Source of the DNA: Formicarius rufipectus
Taxonomy: Eukaryota > Chordata > Aves > Passeriformes > Formicariidae
Assembly: GCA_013399695.1 (NCBI GenBank)
Contig: VXAU01002343.1
Location: 267,563-331,562, forward strand
Direction: 5' to 3'
Length of the DNA stretch: 64,000 bases
Under the pieces are notes generated by a model. That model was given only the letters and a program-made list of their open reading frames with translations. It ran no database searches and was not told the DNA's origin. Numbering within the stretch: the stretch's first letter is position 1; the number at the start of each line of letters is the position of its first letter. The position numbers and the translations under genes were made by a program. This document shows, in pieces, positions 38,201-50,828 of this stretch.

Positions 38201-40414
38201 TCTATCACTGTTCTAATTATTTTCTCATACCTAGAGGTAACTGAGGATTTTTGAGCTGCTGCAAAAGACCTAAAAACAAGCCTTACCATTTCTTCCAATT
38301 TTATCCATCAGATAGCTGAAAGTAGAAATGATACAGGTTCAAATGGGTGCTCAGTTTACTGCCATAATCACCTGTCTAAGCCTCCTTACAGTGACTGCTG
38401 AGCCACTAATGACTCACCTGAGGAACTGGAGAAAGTTGCACCATAACCCTTCAGGATGAAGCACCACTTTATGTTAAAACACTATCCTGGTAACTACAAT
38501 GTTTCAGGATCTGCACAAGCATCTCAGATGTCTGACCCCGCAGGTGGAGGGAACAGGTGGAGGCAATATTTTTAGAGTCATACCAAGCTGTGTTTTTCTT
38601 ACTTTAGAGTCAGAGCGATGGATAAGATGCAGTCCTCCCTTTCTGATATCATTATGTGGTACCATTCAATGTGCACATGTGAATACAATGCCTATTTGTT
38701 ATCAACAAAGAACTATTGAATTCTTATCATGATATTTGCATCTATTTACCTGTATTACTAATTTCTACTTCATTAAAAATTGAAGAGTCTAATTACTGAG
38801 CTAGTCAGATACACATACAAATGATAACAGGGGACACAACTATTCCTTGATAAAATATTAATCACAACTGGCACATCATAGAAAACCAAAATCAATAGGA
38901 ATTCATAATATTGATTATGCAGAAGGGAAATGAAATACCTCTTTATGATATGATGTAATTTTTTTTAAGGTAGTTCTGTAGGGTTTAGTGATGTTAGAAC
39001 TATTATAATCAAGAACAGAAAATGCAGTGATTAGGCATCCTTATTAATCAAAATTACGGGTTTCTGCCCAAAAGAAAAAGCAGTAATATTTGTATTTCCA
39101 TAAAGCTGAATGAGCCACATAGCTCCTCTGCATTTAATGTAGGGGAATTAGCAAGTGCTTCTTCTGGCCTTTTCAAATCACCCACTTCACTTGATTATCT
39201 CCCCTTCATACCTTGAGGACATTCCCTGCTGTTAAAATTAGAAACTGAAGTGTTCTGAGAAGAGGAGCCAATGCCTTGCAATTGCATCTTGAAGGATTGT
39301 GTGTTTGCTTATTTTGTGAAATACAATTTAGTTATAAGCAATGCTTTATGCACTTCAGTTAATGGTTTTTATGAGTTCTAAATGACCTCCATTGTCCTTG
39401 GAGTTCTAGGGTACATTACTATATATCAGGGGGAAAAAAAAAAAAAAAAAAAAAAAAAGTGGGTCAGAAAATTATGCTGTTTCAGCTGATCTCTATTACC
39501 TTTGTGATCACATGAAAAAAAAGAGAGTATGTTTCCCTCAGATCCCATTGGTCTCTGTGTTGTCTAGTTAGACTAACACAGATTCCATAAAGGAGAACAT
39601 GCTCACATAAGCACCGTGAACGTACTGGGCTGAATGGCTGTGATGACAAAGAGGTGAACATACATCGTGGCTCTGATGCCAATTGCTTTTATTTCCATTA
39701 ATCTGCCTAATGGGATTTTTCACACATACACCTAATTTTTGCCCTGTTCCATCAGCTTGCAGAACTAAAGGATTTACTTACAATTTTGACAAATATTATT
39801 TATATTTGCAGTAAATGGAATAGAATCTTAATGAATGCTTTCATTGATAATAATGGGAAACACAAGAGAACTCAGACACCTGCTGACCCCACTTTTAGCT
39901 ATGTTTAGAAAGAATGCATGAGGCACTGATAAAATATGGAAATCCAACCATCCAAAAAGGTCTAAGATAAGTTTCCAAGACAAGGGTTTTGAATGCCATG
40001 GAGTCAGCCCCAAAAACATGAAAATAAACCAATTAACGACCACTTTAATTCACTCATTAAAAAATTACCTTTTGCATTCTCTTTTAAATTGGCACTATTG
40101 CCTCCATATGGCAATGGCAGGTGGCTGTTCTGGGTGGCTGCCATGCCTTGTCCCTTTTCAGTCTGAAAGAGACCTGAAGGGAACCATTGCTGCTGCAAAG
40201 AAACTTCCTGGAAGTGGCGTTATTACTCTCACTCCAAGTGGCCAACTGTTTCCTCTTTCCAGCACAAGGGAATCTACAATTGCAGGCCATGACTTTTTCA
40301 TGCAAACCATAAATAGTGAAGGGGGAGAGGAGCAGGATAGAGTGGGCTTGTCAACTTTATGAAAAAATAATAATCAAGGTTAATAATAAAGTCCTGTTAA
40401 TTGGCATATAGTTT
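35281..40414. other. Unique sequence with homopolymer runs
   Basis: It holds a T-rich run at 37808-37830 and an A-run of roughly 27 bases near 39432-39458. The latter has no recognisable retrocopy in front of it. Many short open frames, none with motifs. The 114-codon plus-strand frame at 40018-40362 is not recognised. Confidence 0.5.
39432..39458. repeat. Poly(A) run
   Basis: About 27 uninterrupted A preceded by GGGGG. Upstream sequence shows no processed gene copy that I recognise. Confidence 0.9.
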
Positions 40415-40557
40415 TAAAAAAAAAACAAAAACAAAAACAAAACACGCACAAAAAAAACCCAACCCACCAAAAAAAACCCCCAAAAAAACACAAAAAAAGA
40501 AGAAAAAAAAAACCACAAAAAAACAAAGAAACAACAAAAAAAACACCCAACCCAAAC
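40415..40557. repeat. A/C-rich low-complexity tract
   Basis: About 143 bases almost entirely A and C, with a few isolated G, in irregular CAAAA, CCAA and ACCC units. The 60-codon Lys/Pro/Thr frame across it is an artefact. Confidence 0.93.
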
Positions 40558-41921
40558 TTCTTCCCTTTCAGTCAAATAATTAATGAAACATTGTTCCCTT
40601 AGAGATAAAGGATATAAGAGTAATATAAGAGATCCTAAAAACTGAGGAAGACAGGAAACCTACAAGTTTCATAATGCTGAGTGGCTTACAGTTCAAGAGC
40701 CTCCTGGAAGTTATAAAACCCAATGGTTCTGGAAAGACTACACACCAGAACAGCCATATCATCTCTTGGTTTGCCCTCTTGCCCTCAAAAATCTCCTGTC
40801 TCTTGAAAGCTGTTGGCTTTCAAAAAAGAACCCCAACACATTTGATATTTTCCCAGACAAGGGCACTAAAGGACTTTGAACTAAATCAATCTTTGTTTAC
40901 TTCAGGCAAAGGAAAAACACCCACTTTGGTTGAAAACCAGATGTCATAACTAGAAAGCTTATTTTGGGATCAGTGGGTACAATCTGAGGTGTATAAGATT
41001 AAGTACAGGCATATGGTAGGTGTGTTTTTTGGTTTTTTTTCCCTTCTCCCTCCTGTTTGCCATTTTAGTATAATTACTGTAGGCAATATGTGAAAAAGTG
41101 AAAGCATGAAATTATCTAAATGCTTTGAATTAAATGTTTTGAATTAGACACAGGGAGCGGAGGACGGGCAAGTTCAAATTCCACCTACCTCATCACCAGT
41201 ACAAACCTTGCAACTTCACCTGCACAACATTGATGTTTCCTCTGCGCTCTCATTCTGGTGGTGGGGATGGAAGATGCTCCTGTGAAGGCCATGTTATGTC
41301 AGAGACCACTGTATGTTGAGTACCACTGCTCATCCTCTTCTCAATCAGGATCCATTGAGCCTGCAGGTTTATTCCTGTTTCTCTCACAGGAAGTAGGTGA
41401 ATACATTTACGAATAAATTTCCTCAGGACTGAAAGACACTAGTCCCCAAGAGTATGCATAACACCTGCTTTAAAAGACTCATTTAGAGAAAATTACAGCA
41501 AATTATTTCAAAAAGAAGCAGGTGATTTAAATAGATGGGATTTTCTGTGCTTATCTTTGTAGTTAGAATTGAAACAATAAAATTGAACGGTCTCACAAGA
41601 ATCCTTTTTCTGTGCAAATATGTTCAACAGCCAATCCCCAGGAAACAGAATTACTTTATAAGCACATCTCCAGATTCATATAGAATGGTAATAAAGTTCT
41701 TCAAGAATCCTAAAGGATAGTTACTTATCCTCAGGGTTATGGTCTTCCAGAAAAAAAATAATTAAAATTCAGAAAAAAAAACGCCTTCCAAACATCTACT
41801 GGTCACACTCTTGTGTCTTCCATGAAGATGAATTTCATAAGAAATTAGAATAGTTGCGTTTCTCATGCCAGAAAAATCCCTACCCTGAAGCACTGCTTCA
41901 GCTGCTTGAAACATTCGTTGG
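40558..41921. other. Unique sequence
   Basis: No transposon recognised. A B-box-like string gttcaaattcc occurs at 41171, but no A box or fold accompanies it. Confidence 0.5.
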
Positions 41922-41933
41922 GAACCACCAGGT

Positions 41934-42184
41934 TGTTGTTGGCTGGACTTCGCGAACGAAGATCTTGGGATAAGCCTGCGCAATGGATTTTTAAAGTGAG
42001 GCACAGGATGCACAGAACTGGCCCCACTCCCTTTACTCCTGAGGTTCATCTTGCCATGGCCGAGCAACTCGGACGGCGACAGAGAGTTCCTCCAGGATTC
42101 GAACCAGCGTCCTCAGAGGAGGAGCCGGCTCCACAGGCGGGGGCCTACGCCACTCGGCCAACGCCCACTGCCTCTCAAGTGTAA
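41934..42184 (-). mobile_element. Complete young tRNA-headed SINE with RTE-like 3' tail
   Basis: The 251-bp element is flanked by exact 12-bp direct repeats GAACCACCAGGT at 41922-41933 and 42185-42196, the target-site duplication. On the minus strand the head has a Pol III A box TGGCCGAGTGG (42160-42150) and a perfect B box GGTTCGAATCC (42105-42095). The 55-base spacing between box starts fits a long-variable-arm tRNA (Leu or Ser type). A unique body follows (cctcaggagtaaagggagtg, gcctcactttaaaaatccat). The 3' end carries a perfect hairpin, CTTCG-TTCG-CGAAG (41961-41948), and then tccagccaacaaca. From memory this end matches RTE-clade LINE tails, not CR1. Many CpGs remain, implying recent insertion. 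It is non-autonomous and encodes nothing. Confidence 0.88.
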
Positions 42185-42196
42185 GAACCACCAGGT

Positions 42197-45100
42197 AATG
42201 AGGATTAATCCACTGTGCATTCAGAATAAATGAATAAATAAATAAATGCTAATCTGAAGAAAAGAATTGTCAGTCCCAGTGTATGAGTGGTATCACATCC
42301 ACATCTCGGTATGACATAAATTTTATCCTTTGATCTTTTACAGCTACGTCTTCCCAAACAGCAAGGCAGATTTTAGTCAACAGAGCACTGATCTGAATAA
42401 AGCCACTAGTCAGAGCTGTCTAACCAACTTCATCTCTCTATCTCAATTATATTAATATTTGATACACCATCAATTATATTGCATTCTAATATCTACTTCT
42501 CGCTCTTGAGGAGGCTGATGTGATTTATGGGCAGCATAAAGGAGAACCATGAAAACAGGTAACAACACAATAAAAATGTTTCCAGTTCATTGAACATTCT
42601 TTTTTGTGATTCTAAAACTGATTGATAAACTCTCATTGAATAAGATCATCAAAACAGAAATGTGAGGTTTCTGAATTTATTGTGAATATTTTATAAATTC
42701 AGTGATGTGTATTCAACATGTAAAGCAAGAGACATAGGTCAAATGTAAGTTATAAATACATTACAGAAAAGTAGTTTGGAGACAAGACACAATTATATCC
42801 TCTTCTAACAATGAAATACATAAGTTGACATGACACTGACTCCCGGAGACCCTCTTTTTTTCAAAAGATGCATTAAGATTTTCCTTGACTCAAACACTGT
42901 AGTTGTTTCCCTATTGTTCTTCTTCAAGTCTATTTTATGGGCACATTGTGCGATGTCCTGTCATTTACATTGCACTTCTCATTTCTAGCAGAGGCTATGC
43001 ACTCTGAGGTAGTCCTACACTTGTCCATAACACAAATGTACAGAAGCACAGTTATTTGTAAGAATAGTGATTGTCTTCTCCTTTCTGTGTTAACAATGCC
43101 TGTGGAAGCAGCTTGTATCCACCTTTGTATTACCAACGTTTTACATCCCAAAAGTCAAATGCTTCAGTAACAAAATCACAGCAGACATCAGTGGTGTCTT
43201 CTGCAAAGAAATGGAGTTTTCAGCATGAAGAGTAGTGTAACTACATCAGAGCTTAAGAACTAAAGGAAAAGCGCAATTAAGGTCAAGGATTTTGGACATA
43301 CAGCAATGAAACTTGATGGAATCTCATTTTATTTGCATTAGGCACAAGTCAAACACAATACTTTTTGCTAGGTTGATTGAGACACATGAAATATACTGTG
43401 AAAATAAAATTGTTATTGTAAGATGGCAAACATCTTGTCAATCCTCTGGGAATACCTTTCAGGCACAAGGCCAGCTGTGCCCCTTACTTGCATGAAGAAA
43501 GTTCTATGCTCTAAGTATTAGATCTCTAAGAAACAAGGAAGTTTCTTTCTGGAAATGTCAATAAAATTTGTTAATAAATTGATCCACATTATTGGAGAGT
43601 TTATGTTGATCAGCATCAGAGTCAGGTGAAATGTAGGCAGAGATGAAGAACAGGGGGATTGGGGCATTTTTCTATATTTGTGTGTGAACATGTACAGAAG
43701 ATACATGGAATCATGATTTAAAACATTATGATCTGGAATCAGATTTAAAGTAAATCAGGTGCTAAGCACCCATTGACATGAACCCACATTAATACAAATT
43801 GTGGCAGTAACACATACACATCTGTATTTCTAAGTCACAAGAATATCCACCTTTAATAACCCTTTCTAGCTAAAGAAGATTCATACTAAAAAGTTATTTA
43901 AAATTGAGGTGCTTTAAAAATTAAACTATTTTATATATGCAAGTTACACATAGATAGACCACTACCTCCCATATGTAGAAACACTCCTTCAGTTCAGAAG
44001 CAGATATTTATATCTGCATAATGCTCATCTAGAGTAGGGATATCATCACAGTCTAGTGATGATATAGTGCATCTGAAAAGCAGGACTGTGAAGTCAGTGT
44101 GGCAGGTGGGAATACATCTTTGCCTGATATCTTTGGTCAGTAATTAAATTTCCTGGATTGCCTCCACCACAGAGGTTTTTAAATTTTCTCATAGTTATCC
44201 AGACAGTATTGAGGCTTATTTGTGGCTGGCTTTTATAAAATGGTAAGCAGAAGAGGTGACTGTACATACTTTCTTTAGTCTCAAATACTGCAGGTGGCGA
44301 GGAAAAAACTGATACACAGACATCAAAGACCACAGTAAGGTGAGCCAAAATTCAGGCTGGTGCACTGGACTTAGTGGAGCTGAGGTCTGGAGCAATCAAA
44401 GCTAATGAAGACCTTTTCCAGCTGCAAAGATGCTGCTGGATTAACTGAATTAAACTTTCCAAGGCTGAAGCTGGGTTATACAGAGAAGACAATGAAGAAT
44501 CTTACACAGTTACACACAGTTGTGTACCATAGTTATTAGAAAAGAGGAGGTAAGGTTTTAAGGGCACTTTGTAACACTGGGATATGTTAAGTTGGAAAGA
44601 AATTTGAGTACTCAAGGCCCTGCCTCTTACTGCACACTCTGTTTTGGTACACTAGATGCATGTGTCTGACATACACTCTCAATGAATTAAACCATTTTTC
44701 CCCCATGATGTTGCATTTGCACATTTACCTAATAATGGCCATGCATACAGAAACTCACAGAATAACATCCAAGAATTTTAATTGTATGTAATTGCACTAC
44801 ATTTTGAACTTCTACTGCATGCAAAAAAGTCATGACTTTTGCTCACATGTAATCAAAATCTCGTGTCTCCTTATCCAGCAACACAGCAGCTCTTCTTTCA
44901 GCTTATGCATAATAGATTGCTACTGTACTATTTTTCACATCTTTAGGAAGGCTACCAATAACTATTCTATATTTTTCAGATTGAAAGGTTGTACTGGTGA
45001 GGAATGTGAGATGCCAGAATGCAAGTATGAACAATGAAGAAATTATTTTAATACATAAAGCGGCATTATCTTGCTGACGTATGTGTGATAGAACTGTTGT

Positions 45101-47381
45101 GACAGAGAGGAAGATTTTAATTTTTGAAGTAAAACTAAACATTCCATTCCCAAAGACACTAACTAAAGATAAAGATGGAGTTAATCATTTTTCTAACAAA
45201 CTTCATTATATATTACACCAAAAATTGTCAATTCTTCTCCATGAAAATTCAATGTCCTTGTTATTACACTGATCCTTCCATTTACTGACTGCATCTTATA
45301 AAGAAATAAGGAGGCAGCAATCCATTTTTTATCATCAAATATATACCTCAAATTAGATCCTGCTTTCTCACCTCAAGTAAGAGACCTGACAGGGTCAGAG
45401 AATGATGGGCATGAGTATGGTGTGAGCATAGTCAATATCCCAGGAAGCAAAGATAAGAGAAGACTGCAAAGGTTGTAAGACTAAGAAAATGAATAAATAT
45501 AAGAATGACTACATTGAACTTCTCCTGAATTACCACTACAATTCCACTATATAACAACACACAGGTAGACAATAAATAATAACTACATCCAGTTATTTAT
45601 AAAATTATAAATGTTAAGTAATTTTCTGAATGTACGAGTAGTACTTCAGATGAATACTGAGGGGATTGAGGACAAACTCTAGTTTATAGAGATGTCCATA
45701 ACTACATCTAGAGTCAGTGTTATGGCAGATCAACTAAAACTTGTTTCTGGTTAAAAAATCTAAAAGCCTAAGTCATGTGAATTGTATTTGGTGCTTCTGG
45801 TATTTAGACATACCAGAATAAAGGGGAAAAGGTAAACATCATCACATTAATGACTCACACCAGGCACACCTTGCTGTCTGCCTGAACAGAGATGATTTTC
45901 AAGAAACTGTAGGGAAAGCTTAAAGAAAAATAGGGAGTTGTTAAAAAATAAGAAAACCTTTCATTTACTTCTAGACAAGTAGTGTGTACCTCATAAAAAA
46001 CCCTAACTATGTTTTTAAAAGTGAACTTTTATTTTAGGGATGTTCTACTATGAGAAGAAGAAAGACATTTGACTTTTAGTGAAGTCAATGGCTGGGTTTC
46101 CATTGCCCCACTGACACTAGAATAGAGACAACAAAGGGAACTGCAAGAAATTTTGATCAAAATGGAAGTCCCGCCTTTAAATACAGAATTTGAGTGCAGT
46201 AGGGGCCATGGGTAATGTGTACAGCAGGAGAGAAGTGGAGGCTTTCCAAGAACATCAAGTCCTGTAGAAGAAATCACAAGCCTGGTTACAGCAGCCCTGA
46301 ACTGCAGTCCAAGGAGCTGGGAGTCTATTTCCCAGCAGCTATGAGGGTATTACATTCTGTGTTGATATAACACTGCTGGAAGAGAGAGGTTACTGCTTCT
46401 CCTGTTACGAATTTGCACACTGGATCCATACTGCCTCTCCAGAAGGAGTATTAAATAGCACAGGCTTTCTGGCCTTTTTTCTTTCCACTATCCTATTAAG
46501 TCTGAAAAGCTTATTTTGCTCAAATTCTCACGTGCCACTTTTGTGAAACTTCATTCTTTAGCAGACTTTCCAAATTACACCACAGAAATTCTCTCTCCAG
46601 CACTGTCTTGTCGTGTCTTCTGAATATTCTAATACAGTTAGTTTTCTGCAGCTTGCTTTCTCATGAGGCAGAAGTCTAAAAAGCAAAGCAAAGCAAACCA
46701 AACCAAAAACTGTTTTATCATTATTCTACATTTAAGGAACATTGTTATTGAACACAAGAGCAAAACAGGAAGGAAACTATCTACGTCACATTAATTTAAG
46801 TCTTTTTTCAAATATCTAACTGAATAACCCACCTAATGCACTCATACTGAATAACAAGTCTCCGTTCAGTCTTTTATTAGTTTTCATTACTACAAACCAT
46901 GCTTGCAGGTCAGAAATTATGAACTACCTAAAGAGAGGATGTGGAATTTTAAAAGCACAAACAGATTCCAGTAAATGGCCTCTGCTTACCAGTGAAACAA
47001 ATTGATGCACTCTTTCAATAAATTTCCCAGTGAATTAGAGGTTCTGAAAATTTCCTCTGGTAAGTGCTGCCCAGGTGAAGATAGTTGGCGATATATTTTT
47101 TAGGATCAGTTTCTCCAGATGGAAAAGGATTATCTGAGGGACTAAATTGAAACATATTTTCACACCAACTTGGGATGAATTTGAATACAGCATTGCAGTT
47201 TTTGTCTCAGTATCAGAGTATAATTTCAGTTCTTCCCTAGGGAAATATAGAAAAATATATTCATGCTGAATTCTTCTATTTTTACATCAGTCCTTCAGAC
47301 TGCTTAAAGAAAGAAAACAGAGATAATAGAGTGAGCTGCTGGGATTGTTATTTTGTATGTGACTCAGATTGCTCCTACTTA
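42197..47381. other. Unique AT-rich sequence
   Basis: A short AAAT-type microsatellite lies near 42228-42246, and an (AAAGC/AAACC)n patch near 46679-46707. No gene, RNA or transposon recognised over 5 kb. Confidence 0.5.
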
Positions 47382-47560
47382 GTTTGTTGTTGTTGTTGTT
47401 GTTTTGTTTGGTTTTGGTTTTGGTTTTGGTTGGTTGTTTGGTTTTGGTGTATTTTTGTTATTTTGGTTTGTTTTGTTTGTTTTGTTTTTTGTTTTGGTTT
47501 TTGTTTGTTTGTTTTTGTTTGTTTGCTTTTTTGTGTGTTTTTGTTTTTGTTTTTGTTTTT
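47382..47560. repeat. G/T-only low-complexity tract with (GTT)n and (GGTTTT)n
   Basis: Begins as (GTT)n, then GGTTTT units around 47409-47430, then mixed GTTTT and GTTT units. It is the strand-reversed counterpart of the A/C tracts at 29992 and 40415. Runs of paired G with T4 spacers could form two-layer quadruplexes. Phe/Val/Leu frames over it are artefacts. Confidence 0.94.
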
Positions 47561-47852
47561 AATAACATGAGCAATAGCAAATAATTAAGGTTTCTCTCTT
47601 AGAGTTTACACTCTTAATTTCTTTCCTACACAGTAATGCTTTCTTATTTACTAAATAGAGACCATGATTCATTAATTTCCAGGTCAGAGCATTAGGGAAA
47701 ATGCCTCTGAAGAATTACAGGTACCTGTAGCACAGAGGCCAAGAAGAGGAACCTTGGCATGCAGCTACAGCTCTTTTCTGAAAGAATATAGCTGCAAACA
47801 GTACATGAAATGTGAAAGGTAGCAAACTATCAATTGCTGAAGGATAAGTATC
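47561..47852. other. Spacer before the solo LTR
   Basis: Unique sequence without recognised content. Confidence 0.5.
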
Positions 47853-47857
47853 CTATG

Positions 47858-48571
47858 TGTCGTGGTTTCACCCACTGTCCACCCAAAACCTCCAGGCTTC
47901 CCCCCCCACTTCCTTCCATGAGGGAAAGGGGAAAAAGGAAAGAAAAAAAACCAGCTGAGAGATAATGGCAAAACAAACTCAGAGTAGCTAAATACTTAAA
48001 TTTATTACTAACAAGATAAGAACTAAAACTAAAAGGTAAGAAATAAATCAGAAATAAATCTTAAGAAGTGTCTTAAGAACACTTCTCCCACTCCTCCCTC
48101 CCTCCAACAGTTCGAGAGAGCAGGGAATGAGAGTTTCACAGGTGGTGGTTGTGCTGCTGGCATTGGTCTNNNNNNNNNNNNNNNNNNNNNNNNNNNNNNN
48201 NNNNNNNNNNNNNNNNNNNNCTTCAGGGGCTGCAGGGGTCTCCTTCAGGGGGTCTCTAAACCCCAATAGAACTCCACGGGCTTGGGGGGAGGGGGGGAAA
48301 TAGCTTTCAGTCCTTCCCTCCCCCACCCTTGCTCCAGCATGGTTCTTCCTTCGCCTCCTCCTGCTCTTCTTCTGACCTTGGTCTCTGTCTGTCTGCGTTG
48401 TTATCTCAAAGCTGGAATTTTCAACTGCGCAAACACTCCAATTCTTGCATATGTATCGCACAGGCGTAACTATAATTTTAATTAGCTCAACAGGACAGGA
48501 GAAACTTCTAGCAGCTTCTACTAAAGTACTTCTACTTTTCTACTAAAATTCAGCTATGGAAACCCATGACA
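47858..48571 (-). mobile_element. Complete solo LTR of an ERVL-like endogenous retrovirus
   Basis: The 714-bp interval is bounded by exact 5-bp duplications CTATG (47853-47857 and 48572-48576). It has matching inverted ends: TGTCGTGGTTTC at one side, and TGTCATGGGTTT on the opposite strand at the other. A 5-bp duplication is typical of ERVL-class integration. On the minus strand an AATAAA signal at 48006-48001 lies about 145 bases before the 3' end, which sets the orientation. A 51-base N gap (48170-48220) interrupts it. No internal retroviral genes adjoin it, so it arose by LTR-LTR recombination. The 137-codon minus-strand frame across the gap is not a gene. Confidence 0.9.
48170..48220. other. 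Assembly gap, 51 N
   Basis: Undetermined bases inside the solo LTR. The non-round size suggests an estimated gap. Confidence 0.98.
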
Positions 48572-48576
48572 CTATG

Positions 48577-50772
48577 GAAAACCACATATTAATGAACCAT
48601 AATTTATAAACCTTGTTAAAGGTTTAGCTTTTCGTATCTTTCATTGAATGTAATGGTTTTTCCTAATCCTATTGACTAACTTCATTTTTGCCAAAGCACA
48701 GCTTATTTTGATACTGTAGTCCTTACTGTCAAAATTACATAAGGCTTATCAATTGATACAAAACCCCCTATTTCCATATGCAAAGTTATTTTTCTATTCC
48801 AATATTTTTGTGGGATAAAATAAATGGCTTGCACAGGCCAAACAACTACGTCATGCACTCATGGCTGTGCTTCAGGGTCATAACCAATCCTACAGGCAGG
48901 TGCTTGATTTTCACTGCAGTCCCTGTCTTCGCTTTGAATCTCTGTTGCAAAAGAAACCATCTTGAAGTGGCAGCAGCAATTGCAGATAGCAGCAGAGCTT
49001 TCCATATCTCATCCTTTGCTACTTCAAACATTGAGAAATATTTGTGAGGAATGCATCTACAAAGATTTGGGAATTTGGCTCTACAGTTGAAATTTGTCTT
49101 AACAAACCTTACTTGTAATAGGGATTCCAATCTTAAGAAAAAACACCTCTCTGGCAGTTGGCAGACCACAGAGCCTGAAAAAAGAAAAAGGGGGAAAAAA
49201 ATTGCAGGAGATGACCAGAACGGTTTTTAGATTTGATTTCTATGCGACCAGTCAAAAATAGCTGATGGGAGAGAGCATTAATTAGGTATTAGCAAATAAA
49301 TTCTCCATTGGTTTTGAGAAAAGATGCAGTTCTGCTGACAATGCATCCCAAAGGATCTCTGCAAAATGCTTCTTGTGGTCTTCATCATTGTCATTAGAGC
49401 CATGTAGAAGTTCACATTCTTCAAAACAACAACAGGAGTAGTTCCTCTTCTCACATATACCACCTATTTTAGCAAATTATATGCCTAGATATTATTTGCT
49501 TATAACCTATGACAGCAAATCAGTCTAGATGTTTCAGTTAGATCCAGTATCAAAGCACCTCAAAATGCTTCCTTGTTTTTAATTCACCAGAGGATTTTGG
49601 GAAGGTTTCAACAACATCAAATTCTAACCATATATTTTCAAACGCAGTACATGTCATTATTGGCAGCAAAAGACAAGAAGTAAGCATGCGATGCACCAAA
49701 ATATGTTTAAAATTTTTGTTTGACCTTGGTCTGTGTGAATTTTATAACAAGGAAAAGTATTTTATATCCACTTTTGTAATAACTATGAATAGCCAAGGAA
49801 TGAGACAAAAGCCATGGTTAGTCTCTGTTGAGTTCAGACTACTGAAGAGCTCACAGTATCTTCCTTTCAAGATGGAAAAAATCTATGCTGCAGGTAACAG
49901 TGGCAGTAAGGTTCTTCTAGCTGGATTTTGTGTGTTTCTCTTTTCATGTCTTTGATCACAAAAATAAAATTTAAAAATCTACTAGAGATTTTGAACAGCA
50001 GAGGTTTAAAACAACAATTAAATGATCTGGCATATTTATGAGTTTCTCAGTGCCATCTTGTTGAATGTAAGTGAACATTAGCATTCATACATACACAAAA
50101 CCTATAGAGGATAACATTAGACTTTCAAATAATGCAGTGAATTTTATATCTAATGTCAAGCTTGAATGGATATTTCTTTCAACTGTCTCAATTGCGTTAA
50201 TAATGTAAGTTGCAATCTAACTGTATTTTATGTTAGAACAGGACCATATTGTTTATATAAAAATAAGTACTTGAAACCTCCATATCCAAAATCTCAATGA
50301 CCGTCCACATATACTTAGTGTGGTGTAAATATTCTCAACTATTTAACAATATTTGCTTGCAGAGTTATGTGATGCTTCTTTAACTTAAGGAAATCAGTTA
50401 TATTGCATCTAAACTACCCTTATAGCATCAAAACCTGTTTTTTAAAGCCCAGGATCACTTCCTAGCAAAACTTTTATTCTCTCTCCACAGGAAAGAAAAA
50501 TCAATGAAACACCAGCTTCTGTATACTTAGCTTAATAGTGGAATGCCTATTAAATTAATCCAAAGAGAAAACAGAAAACCCAGGCTGTAATATACAAGTC
50601 ACTTTTATGTAATCATAAATGAGTTAAATAATTTCAGCTGCATCATCTGATGTTCTGGTGCAATCCTCTACCTCTACTTTCTTAATGTTTCAGGTGTACC
50701 TAACTATAGGGCTGCAAACATTGTGAGATTTGTATGTATTTTACTCCAGACTTCCACAAAAGAGTTTGCCTC
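48577..50772. other. Unique AT-rich sequence
   Basis: Nothing recognised. The 107-codon minus-strand frame at 48846-49169 lacks motifs. Confidence 0.5.
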
Positions 50773-50828
50773 TGTGCTGGTTTTTGCTGTGGTAAAGTTA
50801 ATTTTCTCCACAGTGGCTAGTCTGCAAC
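50773..50828 (+). mobile_element. LTR end fragment, avian ERV
   Basis: The string tgtgctggtttttgctgtgg followed by taaagttaattttctccaca and gtggctagt matches, from memory, the 5' terminus of a very common avian ERV LTR. Homology seems to stop after about 55 bases, and I see no matching 3' terminus nearby, so it is a truncated fragment. Confidence 0.65.

Noticed and set aside
39432..39458. Poly(A) run considered as the tail of a processed pseudogene
   Set aside because: The upstream sequence shows no recognisable gene copy, and no flanking duplication was seen.
41165..41190. B-box-like gttcaaattcc suggesting a tRNA or SINE
   Set aside because: No A box at suitable spacing, no cloverleaf, no tail or duplication.
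41762..42233. Overlapping open frames on both strands near 42 kb
   Set aside because: They read through the GC-richer SINE; the element is a Pol III-type non-coding repeat.
47331..47584. Hydrophobic plus-strand frames resembling a membrane protein
   Set aside because: They translate the G/T-only simple repeat.
48048..48461. 137-codon minus-strand frame with an Arg/Lys-rich run
   Set aside because: It runs across a 51-N gap inside a solo LTR; nothing supports a gene.
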